This document shows positions 18,656 to 31,682 of a DNA stretch of 64,000 nucleotides, piece after piece (position 1 is the stretch's first letter; each line of letters opens with the position of its first letter). A program made the position numbers and the translations under genes. Below the pieces are notes generated by a model that saw only the letters and a list, made by a program, of their open reading frames with translations, was not told where the DNA came from and did not search any database. Origin of the DNA: Imbricaverruca yamaguchii (taxonomy: Eukaryota; Arthropoda; Thecostraca; Neoverrucidae); assembly GCA_034440575.1 (NCBI GenBank), contig JAOTOL010001633.1, positions 806,001 through 870,000 of the forward strand, read 5' to 3'.

Positions 18656-19190
18656 AGGTGTTGTAGTGCAGCGTAGGTGCACGCGTCGCTGTTCGCTGTT
18701 CTGTTCCCCGCGGTTCTGACTGAGAGTCCAGGCGCATCTGTATGCCGTGGACAGGTGGAGAAGCCACACTGCGAGTCTGTACATATGTACACTCTTGAGA
18801 TCCTTGACTATTGATGAGGTCACTGATGAGGTCATTGATGACTCATTGATGACGTACTTGATGGGTCATCCTTGTGTTTTAATCGACACCATGCATGTAG
18901 CATTGACTGTGAGCTGCGAACGGAGAAGTGGAGCTTTTTCGTCTTATTTGTGTGACAATTTGCGTCGATGCGAAAATGACAATAGTTGTTACATGTTTGC
19001 ATTTTTCCGTTTTAAGCTGAGTCTACAATCTGAACCCTCGCACATGGCTGCTGCACGTACGTCGTGCTACTTGTCTCGTCATGATCACCCCTCAGTCTAT
19101 TTTGAAGCCAGGTTGGAAGCCAAATTCACCGTTGCCCACGACAGCCGTTTACTCTCGATGGCTGCTTTTATTCCAGCCATCATTAAGTCG
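18656..19190. other. No gene recognised
   Basis: Short direct repeats of GATGAGGTCA...GATGA at 18815-18860. Otherwise nothing recognisable. Confidence 0.35.
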
Positions 19191-19194
19191 TCCA

Positions 19195-19345
19195 CTTAGT
19201 TTCTGGCCTGGGGCTGTGGGGATTGTCACGAAGTTTCCTGGGCTGGGGCTGCAGAAATCATCACGAAGTTCTCTGGCTTGGGGCTGTGGAGATCATCACT
19301 AAGTTACCGGGCCTGGGGCTGTGAGGATCATCACGAAGTTCCCTG
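19195..19345 (+). repeat. Short tandem repeat, about 40 bp unit
   Basis: Four diverged copies containing CTGGGGCTGTGGAGATCATC and CACGAAGTT. Confidence 0.75.
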
Positions 19346-19439
19346 ACCTGGGGCCCCTCGGCGTATTACCCCGGTGCCGTTCTGCACCGATGAGGGTCGG
19401 GAGGCTATTCGTGTCCGTGGGCGTACATATGGGGCACTT

Positions 19440-20990
19440 GACCGACATAACACGACGACAAACCTGACGGCGTGTGGAAAAGCCAGCGTTCTGGCGCAGT
19501 TCGCCATACGGTGGTACAGTTCGCTTATACCGGCGTATGCGATCCCAATTATGTCGGTCAGCTGAATTCCTTCACTCCCCTAGCGAACCCGGACCGCGTA
19601 TGGAACGAATATCTGGGCACCACAGCCCGTTTTACAATAGGTGGCGAAACCATCATAGATGCTTATGAAGTGGCAAACGAAATTGGGCCAGTCCTCTCAG
19701 TTCGCAGCAAATACGGAAACACCGACTGGATTCCTGCGATATTTACTCCTTGGTGAAAAATCACTGTATTTTCCACCTTGTAACAGCTGCCATAGAATGA
19801 GCGGACCAGTTGGCCTAAACAATTCAATTGATAAGGAATGTGTTGAAGAGTTTAGACTTGTTCCACAACTGAATGCCACAACACCTGTCATCCACCGTGG
19901 GTGTTTTACTGACCATTTTAAACTCCCCGTGGGAGAGGTGCATTTCCTGTGGCTTGGCCGGAAGCCACAGGTTTACCTATCATGCAATCGAGGAAGAGTG
20001 GGCCCGAGTTCCAACATTACCGCCCCATATCTGTAGTTTCATCGATCCGCAAGCTGAATGATGATTAAATATGAAGCGATCGGTGAATGTTCAGCTATGT
20101 TGGCACGTAGAGGACATAAATGTTATCAAACATTCAGTGTGGTCTCGGAAAGATCAAGCACGATTGATCACCTATTACACTTAACATTGTAATTCGGACA
20201 GATTTCAGACGCTGCAGTCATATTGGGACTATTTTTATATAGAAGATACTTTCGAGATCACATGGCGATATGGAATTTCCATAAAGATGCGTGAATATGA
20301 TCTTCATGGCTTTATAGTTGACTTTCTTCAAACCTTTTTAGCAAGCCACCCGTTTATTGCCCGTGTCGGTGAGTAGTTTTCAAGATGGTTTCACAAGTGA
20401 ACGGCATTCCACAAGGCAATGTGTTTAGTATCGCCCTATTCACCATTATGGTCAACGATATTGACTTTGTTCTAGCTCCATCAATATCCAGTTCACTGTT
20501 CGTGGACGATTTCACGATCTGGATGTTCAGCATTTCAACACTAATAATGCAGACAGTTAAAGCCAGCTATCGCCAGGCTCGAGCACCGAGCGATGGTAAA
20601 TGGTTTCAGCATCTCGACTACCGGTCGAAGCGCCCTAAACCCAAATAACTCACAAACTAACCGCTGATCGATTACGTTGAAGAAGCCGCTATGCATTTTT
20701 GACTGCGTCGAAGTTGTCTTGATATGACAATCAGATTACGTGGTTCCGATATTCTAACTCAGAAGGTTGCCACATTTCTCAGCGTTTTACTCGAGAGTCA
20801 ACTGGTGTACACGCCCTACTTCAAAATGCGTATGGTTTTAGCTAAATTAGTGTCGAAGGTGCATGTGCACCACGTGGTGCAGATATATCAACTGCTGCAA
20901 CTATATCGCTCCAAGATCCGGTCTACCTTCGACTATGGATGTTTCGTCTATGACAGCGGGGCTTCCACGACCAAGCGAACTCTGAACAGG
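19440..20990 (+). pseudogene. Decayed LINE ORF2 (linker, reverse transcriptase, thumb)
   Basis: Frames broken by stops retain several LINE features. These are a post-endonuclease segment (about 19590-19690: DRVWNEYLGTT and IIDAYEVANEIG), a reverse transcriptase core (20385-20530: VNGIPQGNVFSIALF, MVNDIDF and the catalytic-box relative SLFVDDFTIW), and a thumb-type segment (20870-20975: YRSKIRSTFDYGCFVYDSG). The FVDD box keeps both aspartates. The clade is probably Jockey or I. The right end is interrupted by a SINE at 20995. Confidence 0.7.
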
Positions 20991-20994
20991 AGCA

Positions 20995-21165
20995 AGGGTG
21001 GCCGAGTGGTTAAGGAGTTAACCTCTGAATACCAAGGTCCCGGGTTCGACATTCGCACCTCTCGGGACATTTCATAATCTCGCAGCTTGCAGGCGAAGCA
21101 ATGTGGACGGCGCCATTAGTCGTGCTCGTTCACAAAGTGCGTCGTAAACCACCCAATAGACAATG
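20995..21165 (+). mobile_element. SINE family B, copy 1 (tRNA-derived)
   Basis: The head GTGGCCGAGTGGTTAAGG resembles a tRNA A box and CCCGGGTTCGAC a B box. A body with TGTGGACGGCGCCATTAG and an end CCACCCAATA follow. Related copies lie at 33768, 46393 and, inverted, 39125. Confidence 0.75.
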
Positions 21166-22790
21166 CACCCTGGGCATAATGCATCACGCATCACTGCATT
21201 GTCGCCTGTGCCTTCCGCGTCCCGTTAGTTATTAGGGTTTTAGGGCGCATCAACTCCTTCCGCGCCTCAACGGTTGTCAGTCAAGCACACCGCATAGCGT
21301 TCAGTGTTTTCGCGTAGTATTTTGGCTCTATTTAGAGGAAGACTGCGGGAAGGCTCTGCTCCGTTCTGCGTCAGGGTTCTTGCGCTCCTCGAGGACGACT
21401 ATGTAAGATTAAGCGGGATGATGCGTATGGGATTGTTATAAATCCCTGCCTGGAGACTGACATGATCAGATATTGAAGTTTCACTTTCTCTCAAGAAGTG
21501 TGAATTCCTTCCCGATGAACTTAGGTTAAGGACACTGGAGCTGATGACCTCTAACCAACATGCACAAATGGTTCGAAACAGAATCTCTTGTCGGGTGTGT
21601 CTCTGTAGCCGGCACCGTCATAAGGAAGTTTTCGTTGCCGGTGCAAGTGTCCGCTTGCACATCCGAGTTAGTTTGTTTTTAACAGAGCAGTGAGTTTTTC
21701 AGACTGGTGACAACATGCTGCATATAAGTTGCGCCCATTCCCGCAGTAGTCTTGTGGCTCGAAATGCGTGTTATCCATCGTGTGTGATCGCGCAGGATAT
21801 CTTACGTAGGTTAATATCTCTGAACTGTGCTGGCAAATGGGTTGTTGTTTGCTGGATTCGGAGCCACGCTGGAATCTGGGAACGGGGCCGCTGATGCTGG
21901 TGCCGAGCCCGTCGCACGGCCTTTGCACGCGGTCTCTGCCGCTCCCTTCCATGGACCTTCACTCAGCGGTGAAAAGTTTTACTCCTGGAAAGTGCCGAGC
22001 CAGCTATGATTATTTATAGAACAATACGCTTAGAACTGTCAAGCCCTTCATTGGTGAGTGCGCTTCGTCTTCACACCGAAGCCAGCTTTGCTAGATGTCG
22101 CTGTGTCGCCTGAGTTTTGAGGTCTGTGACGCACATATAGCACACGCGTTTTTTTCTTCTCAGCGGCGATGGGACGCCGTTGTGCTTAGGCTCTCCGTAT
22201 CAATATCGGTGAGACACTTTGGTGGCTTGTCCCGGCTCGTCCACGAACTGAGACGTCACTTGGGTGTACCGCTGTATCGCTCCAGATAGTATGGAAGATG
22301 AGCCGACCATTGTTCAATCGAGACAAAAAAAATTATCGATTCCTCTTCGAAGTTAATCTTTCCATGGTGTACACTGGTAATTAATTTATTGATGCACGCG
22401 TGATGATATCAGGATGGTTCGAATGTCATGCAGGAATGACTCGACATCGTGGCATGCACCTGCAGTCGTCTTGACTGGCGATCGCTTGTTTCAGTGAGGA
22501 AATTAGGTTAGCTGTGGTAGCTTGGCCTTCAACATCAATTAAGCCTCAGGAAGTAGCAAATATACACCCGTGAATGATTGTTCTCGTTACTGTAGTGATC
22601 GGCTTCCTCTTACACAATGCTTTTACCTAATTGTTCGGGGAATATGGATGCTTGATGCGATTTAAATATGGGCTGTTAGTGGTTCACATTTATCACACAC
22701 AGCATGCATAAAACGTGACATTCATCATCCAACAGCATATATAGTGGATTTTTTAGTATGTGATACAAAAATGTATAACCGTTTGCCCGT
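21166..22790. other. No gene; one inverted LINE tail signature
   Basis: The only recognised item is an inverted LINE 3'-end signature at about 21223-21255. Short open frames show no similarity that I recognise. Confidence 0.35.
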
Positions 22791-23185
22791 GTTTGCGACA
22801 CTGTGTCGGGTGCTGTCGGCCCACCGTTGGCGGTGGGACCGCTGACGGCTGACGTACCGGGTGGCTGAGGTGTAGTCGGCCGCGGTCGGCCGCACTGTTA
22901 CTGCTGGCCGGCGGAGACGTGTCGAGTCGGGGCCCTGGGCCGAGCCGCACCACCGGTCCGGAGAATCGTCCCGAGGTCATCGAACCGCGCTGCTGCGGAG
23001 GCGGAGACGGCGGCCGCCGCAAGCCGCAGCTGGTCGGCGTGGAGCAAGGCTACCGCCGTCGCCGCACCCAGACGCCCGTTACTTCACTCAGCCGGCGCAT
23101 TGGAGGACCTACGGCGTTCGTACAGCGTGGCAGCACGTCATTTTTTTTTCTGCACATGGAGCGCCGGTCGCACGGGTAGCAGCCA
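22791..23185. other. CpG-dense segment, unassigned
   Basis: Strongly GC- and CpG-rich block with an arginine-rich open frame on + (about 22919-23179) and proline-rich frames on -. It could be a promoter or first exon of an unrecognised gene, but no splice structure or homology supports that. Confidence 0.25.
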
Positions 23186-23299
23186 AGTTAAAGTCGACAC
23201 GATTTGTCTAAATTAGTGAAAAGACAACAATTACGTGCCGTTCCACTCCAGGGCGTGCCAGTGGAACGGTTCATGTCGACCGGACAGGACACCTCGCGT

Positions 23300-23720
23300 C
23301 AGTGGTGGCCTGTCAGTTGTGGCTGTCAGTTGTGATCCGTCAGTTATGGTCTGTCAGTTGTGTGGATGTCAGTTTTGGAGTGCCACATTTGTGTTTCTGG
23401 CAGTTGTGGCCTGTCACAGTTGTGTGGCTGTCAGTTGTGACCTATCAGTTGTGCGGCTGTCAGTTGTGGCCTGCCACAGTTGTGTGGCTGTCAGTTGTGG
23501 CCTGCCACAGATGTGTGGCTGTCAGTTGTGGCCTGCCACAGATGTGTGGCTGTCAGTTGTGGCCTGCCACAGATGTGTGGCTGTCAGTTGTGCGGCTGTT
23601 AGTTATGGCCCGCCACAGTTGTGCGGCTGTTAGTTGTGGCCTGCCACAGTTGTGCGGCTGTTAGTTGTGGCCTGTCAGTTGTGCAGCTGTCAGTTGTGGC
23701 CTGCCACAGTGTACGGGATG
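23300..23720 (+). repeat. 31 bp minisatellite
   Basis: About 12 variable copies of a unit built on GTGGCTGTCAGTTGTGGCCT and GCCACAG. Confidence 0.9.
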
Positions 23721-24237
23721 GCTGATTCGCCAATAATTGCCACTTGATGACGATATGACCTTCGCCGAAAACGACCACCGCTGTGACGAACGATTGGTCG
23801 ACCGCGCGGACTTACCCGTAGGTTGAGCCGAGTGCCAGCCGCTAACAAGTCGATTGTGGTGAATATCTCCCATTTTCTTTCGATTCTTTTACTCATTACT
23901 GGTCTCTGACATGTTCAGTGCTTTAGCCCTCTTCGCCGCCATCGACGCTGTTGGCTGATCCTGCCGTCTCGTCTGTGGGCGGCGGGATCAGCCAACCATC
24001 GGACTCGATGCGGACGGTTCGGGCCCTGCACGACGGATGCAGTCGATGCGCCCCTAAACTCCAATAGCCAACCGATGCGGACGGTTCAATATCGCTCGAT
24101 TCACCGTCCGCAGGTCTCAGTGATCAGGTCGAAGGGAGAGGGGATTACATAGAGCACACAAACGCGACTCGTGATTGGGTCAGTGAGATCCGGTACTCCG
24201 GTACATGCTGCTGATGCTGGCTCGTCACGGGACGAAC
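23721..24237. other. No gene; one LINE tail signature
   Basis: A LINE 3'-end signature at about 24041-24072 is the only recognisable item. Confidence 0.35.
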
Positions 24238-25150
24238 TGGATGGGTGACGGTCACACCTGGCCGGTTGGTTGCCGCACGTGGCGGACCACATCACGTGCC
24301 TGCCCAGCCCCAGTGTGACGGTCACAGGACCACATCACGTGCCCGCCCAGCCTCAGTGTGACGGTCACAGGAGCACATCACGTGCCCGCCCAGCCCCAGT
24401 GTGACAGTCACAGGAGCACATCACGTGCCTGCCCAGCCCCAGTGTGACAGTCACAGGAGCACATCACGTGCCCGCCCAGCCCCAGTGTGACGGTCACAGG
24501 ACCACATCACGTGCCCGCCCAGCCCCAGTGTGACAGTCACAGGAGCACATCACGTGCCCGCCCAGCCCCAGTGTGACGGTCACAGGAGCACATCACGTGC
24601 CCGCCCAGCCCCAGTGTGACAGTCACAGGACCACATCACGTGCCTGCCCAGGCCCAGTGTGACAGTCACAGTTGGCGGGTTGGGCGCAGCCTCTGCGTCA
24701 CGTCTGGGCAGGTGCGGGTGACCCCCGGCCAGGCGCCGCAGATGCAGGGGCCATCATCAGCTCGGACTGCCAGACGTTGGACCGCAGTCCCCGGAGGTGC
24801 GTGGGCGCTACATAACCAGTAGCAGTTGGTGCGCCCTTAAGCCCCAGGTGGGGTGCCGAGGTCGAGGCTGGCCGCGGCTTGTGACTGCACATCACGTGGC
24901 CCGCCCAGCCCCAGTGTGACGGGCGGGCCGCAGTCCCGTGTAGGTTGCCCGGCCTCAGTGTGACAGTCACAGGAGCACATCACGTGGCCCGCCCAGCCCC
25001 GGAGGTGTGGTGGGCGCAGTCACGGGACACATCACGTGCCCGCCCAGCCCCAGTGTGACAGTCACAGGACGCACATCACGTGGCCCGCCCAGCCCCAGTG
25101 TGACGGTCACAGGAGCACATCACGGGCCGCCCAGCCCCGGGTGTGACAGG
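24238..25150 (+). repeat. 43 bp minisatellite with a CACGTG E-box in each unit
   Basis: Roughly 14 or more copies of a unit with ACATCACGTGCCCGCCCAGC and CAGTGTGACGGTCACAG. Each carries a palindromic E-box and a second dyad GTGAC-N-GTCAC. The middle (24680-24880) is interrupted by a partial copy of the next array and a LINE tail signature. Confidence 0.9.
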
Positions 25151-25159
25151 TCGCAGGCC

Positions 25160-25830
25160 TCAGATGCCACGTTGGCCGCAGCCCCGAGGTGCAGGCTGGG
25201 GCAGTCCCGGGTGTGGAGGTTGGACCGCGGCCGTCTAGACTGCCAGACGTTGGACCGCAGTCCCCGGAGGTGCGGAGCTGGGCCGCGTCCCGGCCCAGTG
25301 TGGAGGTGGACCGCGGCCGTCTAGCCAGACGTTGGACCGCAGTCCCCGGAGGTGCGGAGGCTGGGCCGCAGTCCCGGGGTGTGGGGTTGGACCGCGGCCG
25401 TCTAAGACTGCCAGAGTTGGACCGCAGTCCCCGGAGGTGCGGAGGCTGGGCCGCAGTCCCGGGGGTGTGGAGGTTGGCCGCGGCCGTCTAAGACTGCCAG
25501 ACGTTGGACCGCAGTCCCCGGAGGTGCGGAGGCTGGGCCGCAGTCCCGGGGGTGTGGAGGTTGGACCGCGGCCGTCTAAGACTGCCAGACGTTGGACCGC
25601 AGTCCCCGGAGGTGCGGAGGCTGGGCCGCAGTCCCGGGGGTGTGGAGGTTGGACCGCGGCCGTCTAAGACTGCCAGACGTTGGACCGCAGTCCCCGGAGG
25701 TGCGGAGGCTGGGCCGCAGTCCCGGGGGTGTGGAGGTTGGACCGCGGCCGTCTAAGACTGCCAGACGTTGGACCGCAGTCCCCGGAGGTGCGGAGGCTGG
25801 GCCGCGGCCAGCTCGGCTCACCACCAGTGC
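25160..25830 (+). repeat. 88 bp minisatellite
   Basis: About seven copies of an 88 bp GC-rich unit (landmarks CTGCCAGACGTTGGACCGCA and GACCGCGGCCGTCTA). Four central copies are almost identical. A single partial unit also lies inside the previous array near 24760. Confidence 0.93.
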
Positions 25831-26870
25831 TGCAGCGCTGCCGGTTGGGCCTGTTGAGAACTGGCAGCTGGCGGCTAACGGACTGCCGGCGGCCTATGGC
25901 TGCCCTGCCGTGCACGCCGACAACGCTGCCGTACTAAATTGATCACAAGTTTTGGTGAAGCGCCCTTAAAGTCGAATAACTGACAACACTACCGTTCAGT
26001 TGAGACGTGAGGCGGCGGGGACGTGGTCACCGACACCTGACCACTGACACCGGGTCGGCCAGCTCTGAGTCCGTGACATTCCCCAGCACGCCCGCCACCG
26101 AGTCGTGTCCGTTGTCGCCCCGAGTCTCCAGCATACTAGCTGGTGTGTGTGAAATTGTTCCTCTGGGTCTACACTACAAGCTGCTACGCCATTATTGTGG
26201 GGGCTTTTTATGCTGGTCCTGAACTGGTGCGGACATCCACCTGGCGGTCGGCCGGCTGCCGAAGCCGGAACTGTAAGTCGGTGCCCAGAAACTGATCTGT
26301 GTTCAAGGCTGAGCGGTACCGAGTAGAGCCGCCTGGCATTGGCTTTCCTGTTTGTCACCACAGATGCGTATCTAGCGGCTGGTCCAGGGGATGGCGGACC
26401 AGCCAGGACCGGATTGTCAGTGTTGCTGTATTGCAAAGCTAAACATGGCACAGCACATTTGTGGTTTGTTTCGGTGTTGGATTTTTCATCCAGACTTGAG
26501 CTGGCTGGTGGCGTGAGCGTGGTGTTGGGTATGTGTTGGGAGCGTGTTGGGTGTGTGCTCAGTGTTGCCCACCATTCAAGGTTAGCAGCCCATAAGGCGC
26601 TCTATGGGTGAGTACTAAGCGTCCCCGGCTGTATTGACCTGTGCAGTGGTGCAGCCAGGATTTTCTTAAGGGAGGTCCCACCCAAAAAAATGAAACAAAG
26701 AAAAGTTATCGTTCGTATGTTTGGTTGCTAAGTGGGAGGGGGTGTGCAATCTCTCATTCGTGGATTCCACTTCGCTTCTGCACCGCTGGAACTGTCCAAA
26801 ACCGGTCTGGCGACTCCCCGGTACTGACAGCACGGCTAGCGTGACGGGCGGGTCCCGGACGCGGTCTGCG
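25831..26870. other. No gene; LINE tail and possible transposon end
   Basis: Holds a LINE 3'-end signature at about 25956-25990 and, at 26645-26700, GTGCAGCCAGGATTTTCTTA followed by a poly-A-rich stretch that looks like a transposon end, although no partner end was found. Confidence 0.3.
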
Positions 26871-26873
26871 GCG

Positions 26874-27070
26874 GGCATGTTCGGACCGGACGCGGCCGGT
26901 GGCGGGCATGTTCGGACCGGACGCGGCCGGTGGTGGGCATGTTCGGACCGGACGCGGCCGGTGGCGGGCATGTTCGGACCGGACGCGGCCGGCGGTGGGC
27001 ATGTTCAGACCGGATGCGGCCGGTGGCGGGCATGTTCAGACCGGACATGGGCTGTGACCGGCATGTTCAG
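26874..27070 (+). repeat. 31 bp minisatellite
   Basis: Six to seven copies of a unit with CATGTTCGGACCGGACGCGG and CCGGTGGCGGG. Confidence 0.93.
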
Positions 27071-28385
27071 AGTCATCCCCCGCAATGGCTAATAATGCAA
27101 GCGAATCCTGGTAGCGAAGTGCGAGATGGAAGGACATTTATCTGCAAGGTGAAGGGCAGGCAAAGAACAAAGTGAGCCACCATGGCCTACTTACCTAATA
27201 TATCCATATCCACTTAATTATATGCCTTACATAATGCCAGGCAGACCTGACTCCTGATTGCTTGAATCAATCTGAAGATGACATGGATTTTCTCGAAAAC
27301 TAAGCACGTTTTAGGAATACAAGTCTGTTATGATATGCTTTGTAAAAGTACAGTATTCCAAATCCTCAAGTTCTTCACACTGCCGAAAATGTTCCAGCTT
27401 CAAGTATCGCGGTACCATTAAGCTTCATTGAAACCAAGTTGTTGCATTCGCCAGGAACCGTGTCAATCTCCTCCGTAATCCCTCAAGAACAATCCAATGT
27501 CAAGAATTACACTCAATTTTACCCACAGTGCTCCGATCTACACAGCCGCTATCTTATTGCCAGGTTATCTTGCCTCAAAATGATTACCACTTCGCCGAAA
27601 AGTAACTTAAAAAATTGCTAAGAGCTGACAATGGCATTGCATTGCCGTCGTCTCCATCTATGCGAATGCCACATCCTAGGTACTGACGTGATATGAGGGG
27701 AGCTTGGTCTCTGGAGGGGCGCCTATAGCTGAAAAAATTCAGAGGGGTGCTCTCAGGCCTTCTCGGAGGGGCGTCTCTAGCTGGAAAAAAATGAGAGTGG
27801 TGCACTCAAGCCTTCCCGGAGGGGCGCCTTTAACTTTCAAGGCGTGCCTCTGAATGAAAAAATCGAGAGGGTTCACTCAAACACACTGAAGGGGGCTTTT
27901 CCTCCGAGGAATGCCCCTGGCTGAACAATTTGATGGGGATGCACTGGAGACTTCCTGAAGCAGTCTTTTGGGACTGTGGAGCCTCCCTGCCGAAAGAGCG
28001 CCAATTCCCATGGGGCACGGTGGCACCCCTGTGTCCGCCCCTGTCTCCAAGTACTTTCGTAGTGGCACCTCTCCGAAGAAATGACGCCCCTTCAGACAAG
28101 TGCCGCCATGATAATTACTGAGTCCGCCCCCTGTAAGGGCCTGCGCCGCTGATGCTAGAATGTTCAGTTTTGCAAATTACTGCTTTGCACATCCTCGTCT
28201 TCTTCTCGGGCCTACAGCATGGTGTATGACCCATCACCGGGTGCTCAATCTTAATAATGGGGATTCTGCGGGGAAACTGCGTGAGGTAGAACATTAGCAC
28301 GCACTGCGAGGGTTAAATTTTCTTCGATCCTTTAGTCCACCGAACTCCGTGGAGTAGCTGTTATCCAGTCCTGTCATTCATTGAT
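27071..28385. other. No gene; degenerate GGAGGGGCG repeats
   Basis: At about 27710-27900 three to four diverged copies of a roughly 60 bp segment with GGAGGGGCGCCTCTAGCTG are visible. The rest is unassigned. Confidence 0.4.
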
Positions 28386-28389
28386 GACC

Positions 28390-29690
28390 CTAATAAATGC
28401 GCGACCGAGACCGTGGCTGTGACTGTGACCGTGGTTGTATCCGTAACTGTGACCGGAAGTCTAGCAGTGGCCATTGTCGTGACCCTGGCTGTGGCTGTGA
28501 CCGTGACCACATCCATTACCGTGACCATGATTGTGTCACTGTGATCGTGGCCGTGTCCGTGATTGACCGGAGCTATAGCAGTGACCATTGTGACCATAGC
28601 CGTGACCAACCGTGATCAGATCCATCCACCATTGTGACCTTGAATGAGCTTGTGGCCGATAGTGGCCGTTGCCCTGACTGTAATCGTGTTTGAGTCTGAG
28701 GCCGAGGGTGACCGTTCCCAAGACTAACCCGCTATTGAGTCTGGCGCCGAGAGTGACTGTGGCCCTGTTTGAGTCTGTTGTGGCCGAGGCTGACCCGTGG
28801 TTGAGTCTGTGGCCGAGAGTGACCGTTACCCTGACTGTGACCGTGGTTGAGTCTGTGGCCGAGAGTGACCGTTACCCTGACTGTGACCGTGGTTGAGTCT
28901 GTGGCCGAGGCTGACCGTTACCCTGACTGTGACCGTGGTTGAGCCTGTGGCCGAGAGTGACCGTTGCCGTGACTGTGACCGTGGTTGAGTCTGTGGCCGA
29001 GAGTGACCGTTACCCTGACTGTGACCGTGGTTGAGTCTGTGGCCGAGAGTGACCGTTACCCTGACTGTGACCGTGGTTGAGTCTGTGGCCGAGAGTGACC
29101 GTTACCCTGACTGTGACCGTGGTTGAGTCTGTGGCCGAGAGTGACCGTTACCCTGACTGTGACCGTGGTTGAGTCTGTGGCCGAGAGTGACCGTTACCCT
29201 GACTGTGACCGTGGTTGGGTCTGTGGCCGAGAGTGACCGTTACCCTGACTGTGACCGTGGTTGAGTCTGTGGCCGAGAGTGACCGTTGCCGTGACTGTGA
29301 CCCTGTTTGAGTCTGTTGTGGCCGAGGCTGACCGTTCCCAAGACTGACCCGTGATTGAGTCTGTGGCCGGGAGTGACCGTTGCCGTGACTGTGACCGTGA
29401 TTGGGTCTGTGGCCGAGAGTGACCGTTGCCGTGACTGTGACCGTGGTTGAGTCTGTGGCCGAGAGTGACCGTTACCCTGACTGTGACCGTGGTTGAGTCT
29501 GTGGCCGAGAGTGACCGTTACCCTGACTGTGACCGTGGTTGAGTATGTGGCCGAGGCTGACCGTTCCCAAGACTGTGACCGAGGCTGACCGTTGCCGTGG
29601 CTGTGACCGTTATTGAGTCTGTGGCCGAGAGTGACCGTTACCGTGACGGTGACCGTGATCGAGTCTGTGGCCGAGAGATCGTTGCCTGAC
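28390..29690 (+). repeat. 46 bp minisatellite with simpler GTGACCGTG precursor region
   Basis: The left part (28390-28620) is an irregular CTGTGACCGTGGC pattern. The main array (about 28680-29690) has about 20 copies of a 46 bp unit with TGAGTCTGTGGCCGAGAGTG and ACCGTTACCCTGACTGTGAC. The 273-codon open frame on - is repeat-derived. Confidence 0.93.
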
Positions 29691-29732
29691 TGTTGCAGTT
29701 CGGCCGACACAGCGAGCGCGTCCGGCGCCGCC

Positions 29733-29880
29733 TGTCTTGACGGCGCTGCTCGCGGCGCTGGCCGTGTAGCCACCTGAGCGACGTCACGACACGGCGAGCA
29801 GCCGCGTCTTGACGGCGCTGCTCGCGGCGCTGGCCGTGTAGCCACCTGAGCGACGTCACGACACGGCGAGCTGCCGTCTT
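29733..29880 (+). repeat. 72 bp near-perfect tandem duplication
   Basis: Two nearly identical 72 bp copies, each with GAGCGACGTCACGACACGGC, a CRE-like TGACGTCA relative. High identity indicates a recent duplication. Confidence 0.9.
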
Positions 29881-31682
29881 GCGTCACGCCCGGCGCCGGA
29901 CGGTCGCCGCTGGCCGACCGACGCAGTGCGTGCCTGGCTCCAGCCGGACACGCACACCGCTGTGCAGTCCAAGGCCTGTGACGCACTGCTTTGTGTTTGA
30001 GAATAGCTTCCGACACGAACAACTCGACAGGATTATATTTTGGCAATACGCTTTCAGACACAGCCGGAATTTTTGCATTAGGGCTTATCGATGTCGCTCG
30101 ACTTAAGGCACTTGCGACCGACCCATGATGTGAAGCAGGCCAGACCAGGTTGTCTTCCTTCTAGACGCTGACAGTAGCACCCGAGCGAAGCCCCGCCCAC
30201 TCCTTCCGGGTGGCCGAATGACCGCCACTGTGCCAGTGACCCAAGCAGGTTCAGTGGTGCTCGCCCAACACCAGTCGTCTGTCCGTTAGTGGGAGTAGCC
30301 TCAGCACGGGACCCGAAGCCGCGTGGAAAGCGCCATTTTTCTGCAATAAGGCAATATAAAACCGAGGGTGCCGGCTGTGTTTGAAATGCTGATTGCCAAA
30401 ATAGTATTGATGTAACATATCTTTATTAGAAGCTATTAATGGAGAATATGGATCAAGCGGTTTGCAGCGCAGTATAATGTCATGGCGTCATAGGCCATGA
30501 TGAGGGCCGCGGCCGTGCTGATACCTCGCCGAGTGGTGTACCACTACGGCTGTAACAACCCGACCCACTGCCGCGGTCGCCGCACCTCTTGTCGGTGCAC
30601 TCCAACACCCATAGGCAGGAGGACTTCTTGATAGTTATATGGAAGTAAATATGGGCTTGTGTATCACACGAGTGTACTCTGCACGGGGAATGTCGGACAT
30701 GATATGAGTGGTCAGGTAGGTTGTGGGATCAATCGTGGGCAAGACTGCCAGACCATGTCGCATGTCACACGCCATGTCGCGCTATTATTCCACTGTCGCT
30801 ACATTGTATTGTACTGTCAACCCATACTTCCTGCTCGTACTCATCAGATATTTTATCTGCCACTGCCATACCATCCAGACTTAGAGCTTTTTTATCTATC
30901 TTTTAGTTAAGCCCATCGCATTCTTATTGTGGAAGTACTGTTATACTTGCATTGACAACCGCATGCTCTCGTTAGACAATCGCTAAAAACGACGTTAAGC
31001 GACCGCTAGCGACGTTAAGCGGCCGCTAGCGACGCTAAGCAGCCTCTAGCGACATTAAGCGGCGACTCATTTTATCCAGCCAAGAAGCCAGGTAGCGCAC
31101 GTGCTCAGTCACCGCCAGGTACCCCGACAGAACAATCATCGGCAAAAACTAGAAGTACCAGTGGTTCTTTATTGCCATGAGTCGTCCAGGAAGCTATGAC
31201 GAAACGACCACACAGGAAGCTGTGCATCGAAACGACCACACATGCAGAGCCATCCTGAGTGCCCAATTCATCTTAGTTTAATCAATTTCCGCGCCCGGGT
31301 GTTCCGAATTGAGTTCATTAAAAACGATGTTGCACCCACGTTCAGTGAGGACAACGAAATGCACAAAGGCTATGACGGGTAGTAACTTGCGGTACATGCT
31401 CCTGCCTGAATGTACATACGTCAAGAATGCAAGTACGCAACTTGTGATTCGTCCGTCCACTTGAGTCACCTCCTAACAAAGTAATTTGCACCTGCACTGC
31501 ACAGACTATCTCTTTCGGTTCTCCACGTGAGCACTGACTCCATGTCATTCACCGACCTGCTTTAAATACAAAGTAATGAATTAGCACAAATACCGACGCC
31601 AGTACAGCCGCCGGCGGGCCGGTTCACCCGGCATCCACACCAAATGCATGACTCAAATTATATACATATACATATATGTGTG
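29881..31682. other. No gene recognised; small 20 bp repeat
   Basis: At about 30983-31062 four copies of GCGACGTTAAGCGGCCGCTA-like sequence stand in tandem. The remaining DNA shows no recognisable coding or transposon sequence. Confidence 0.45.
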
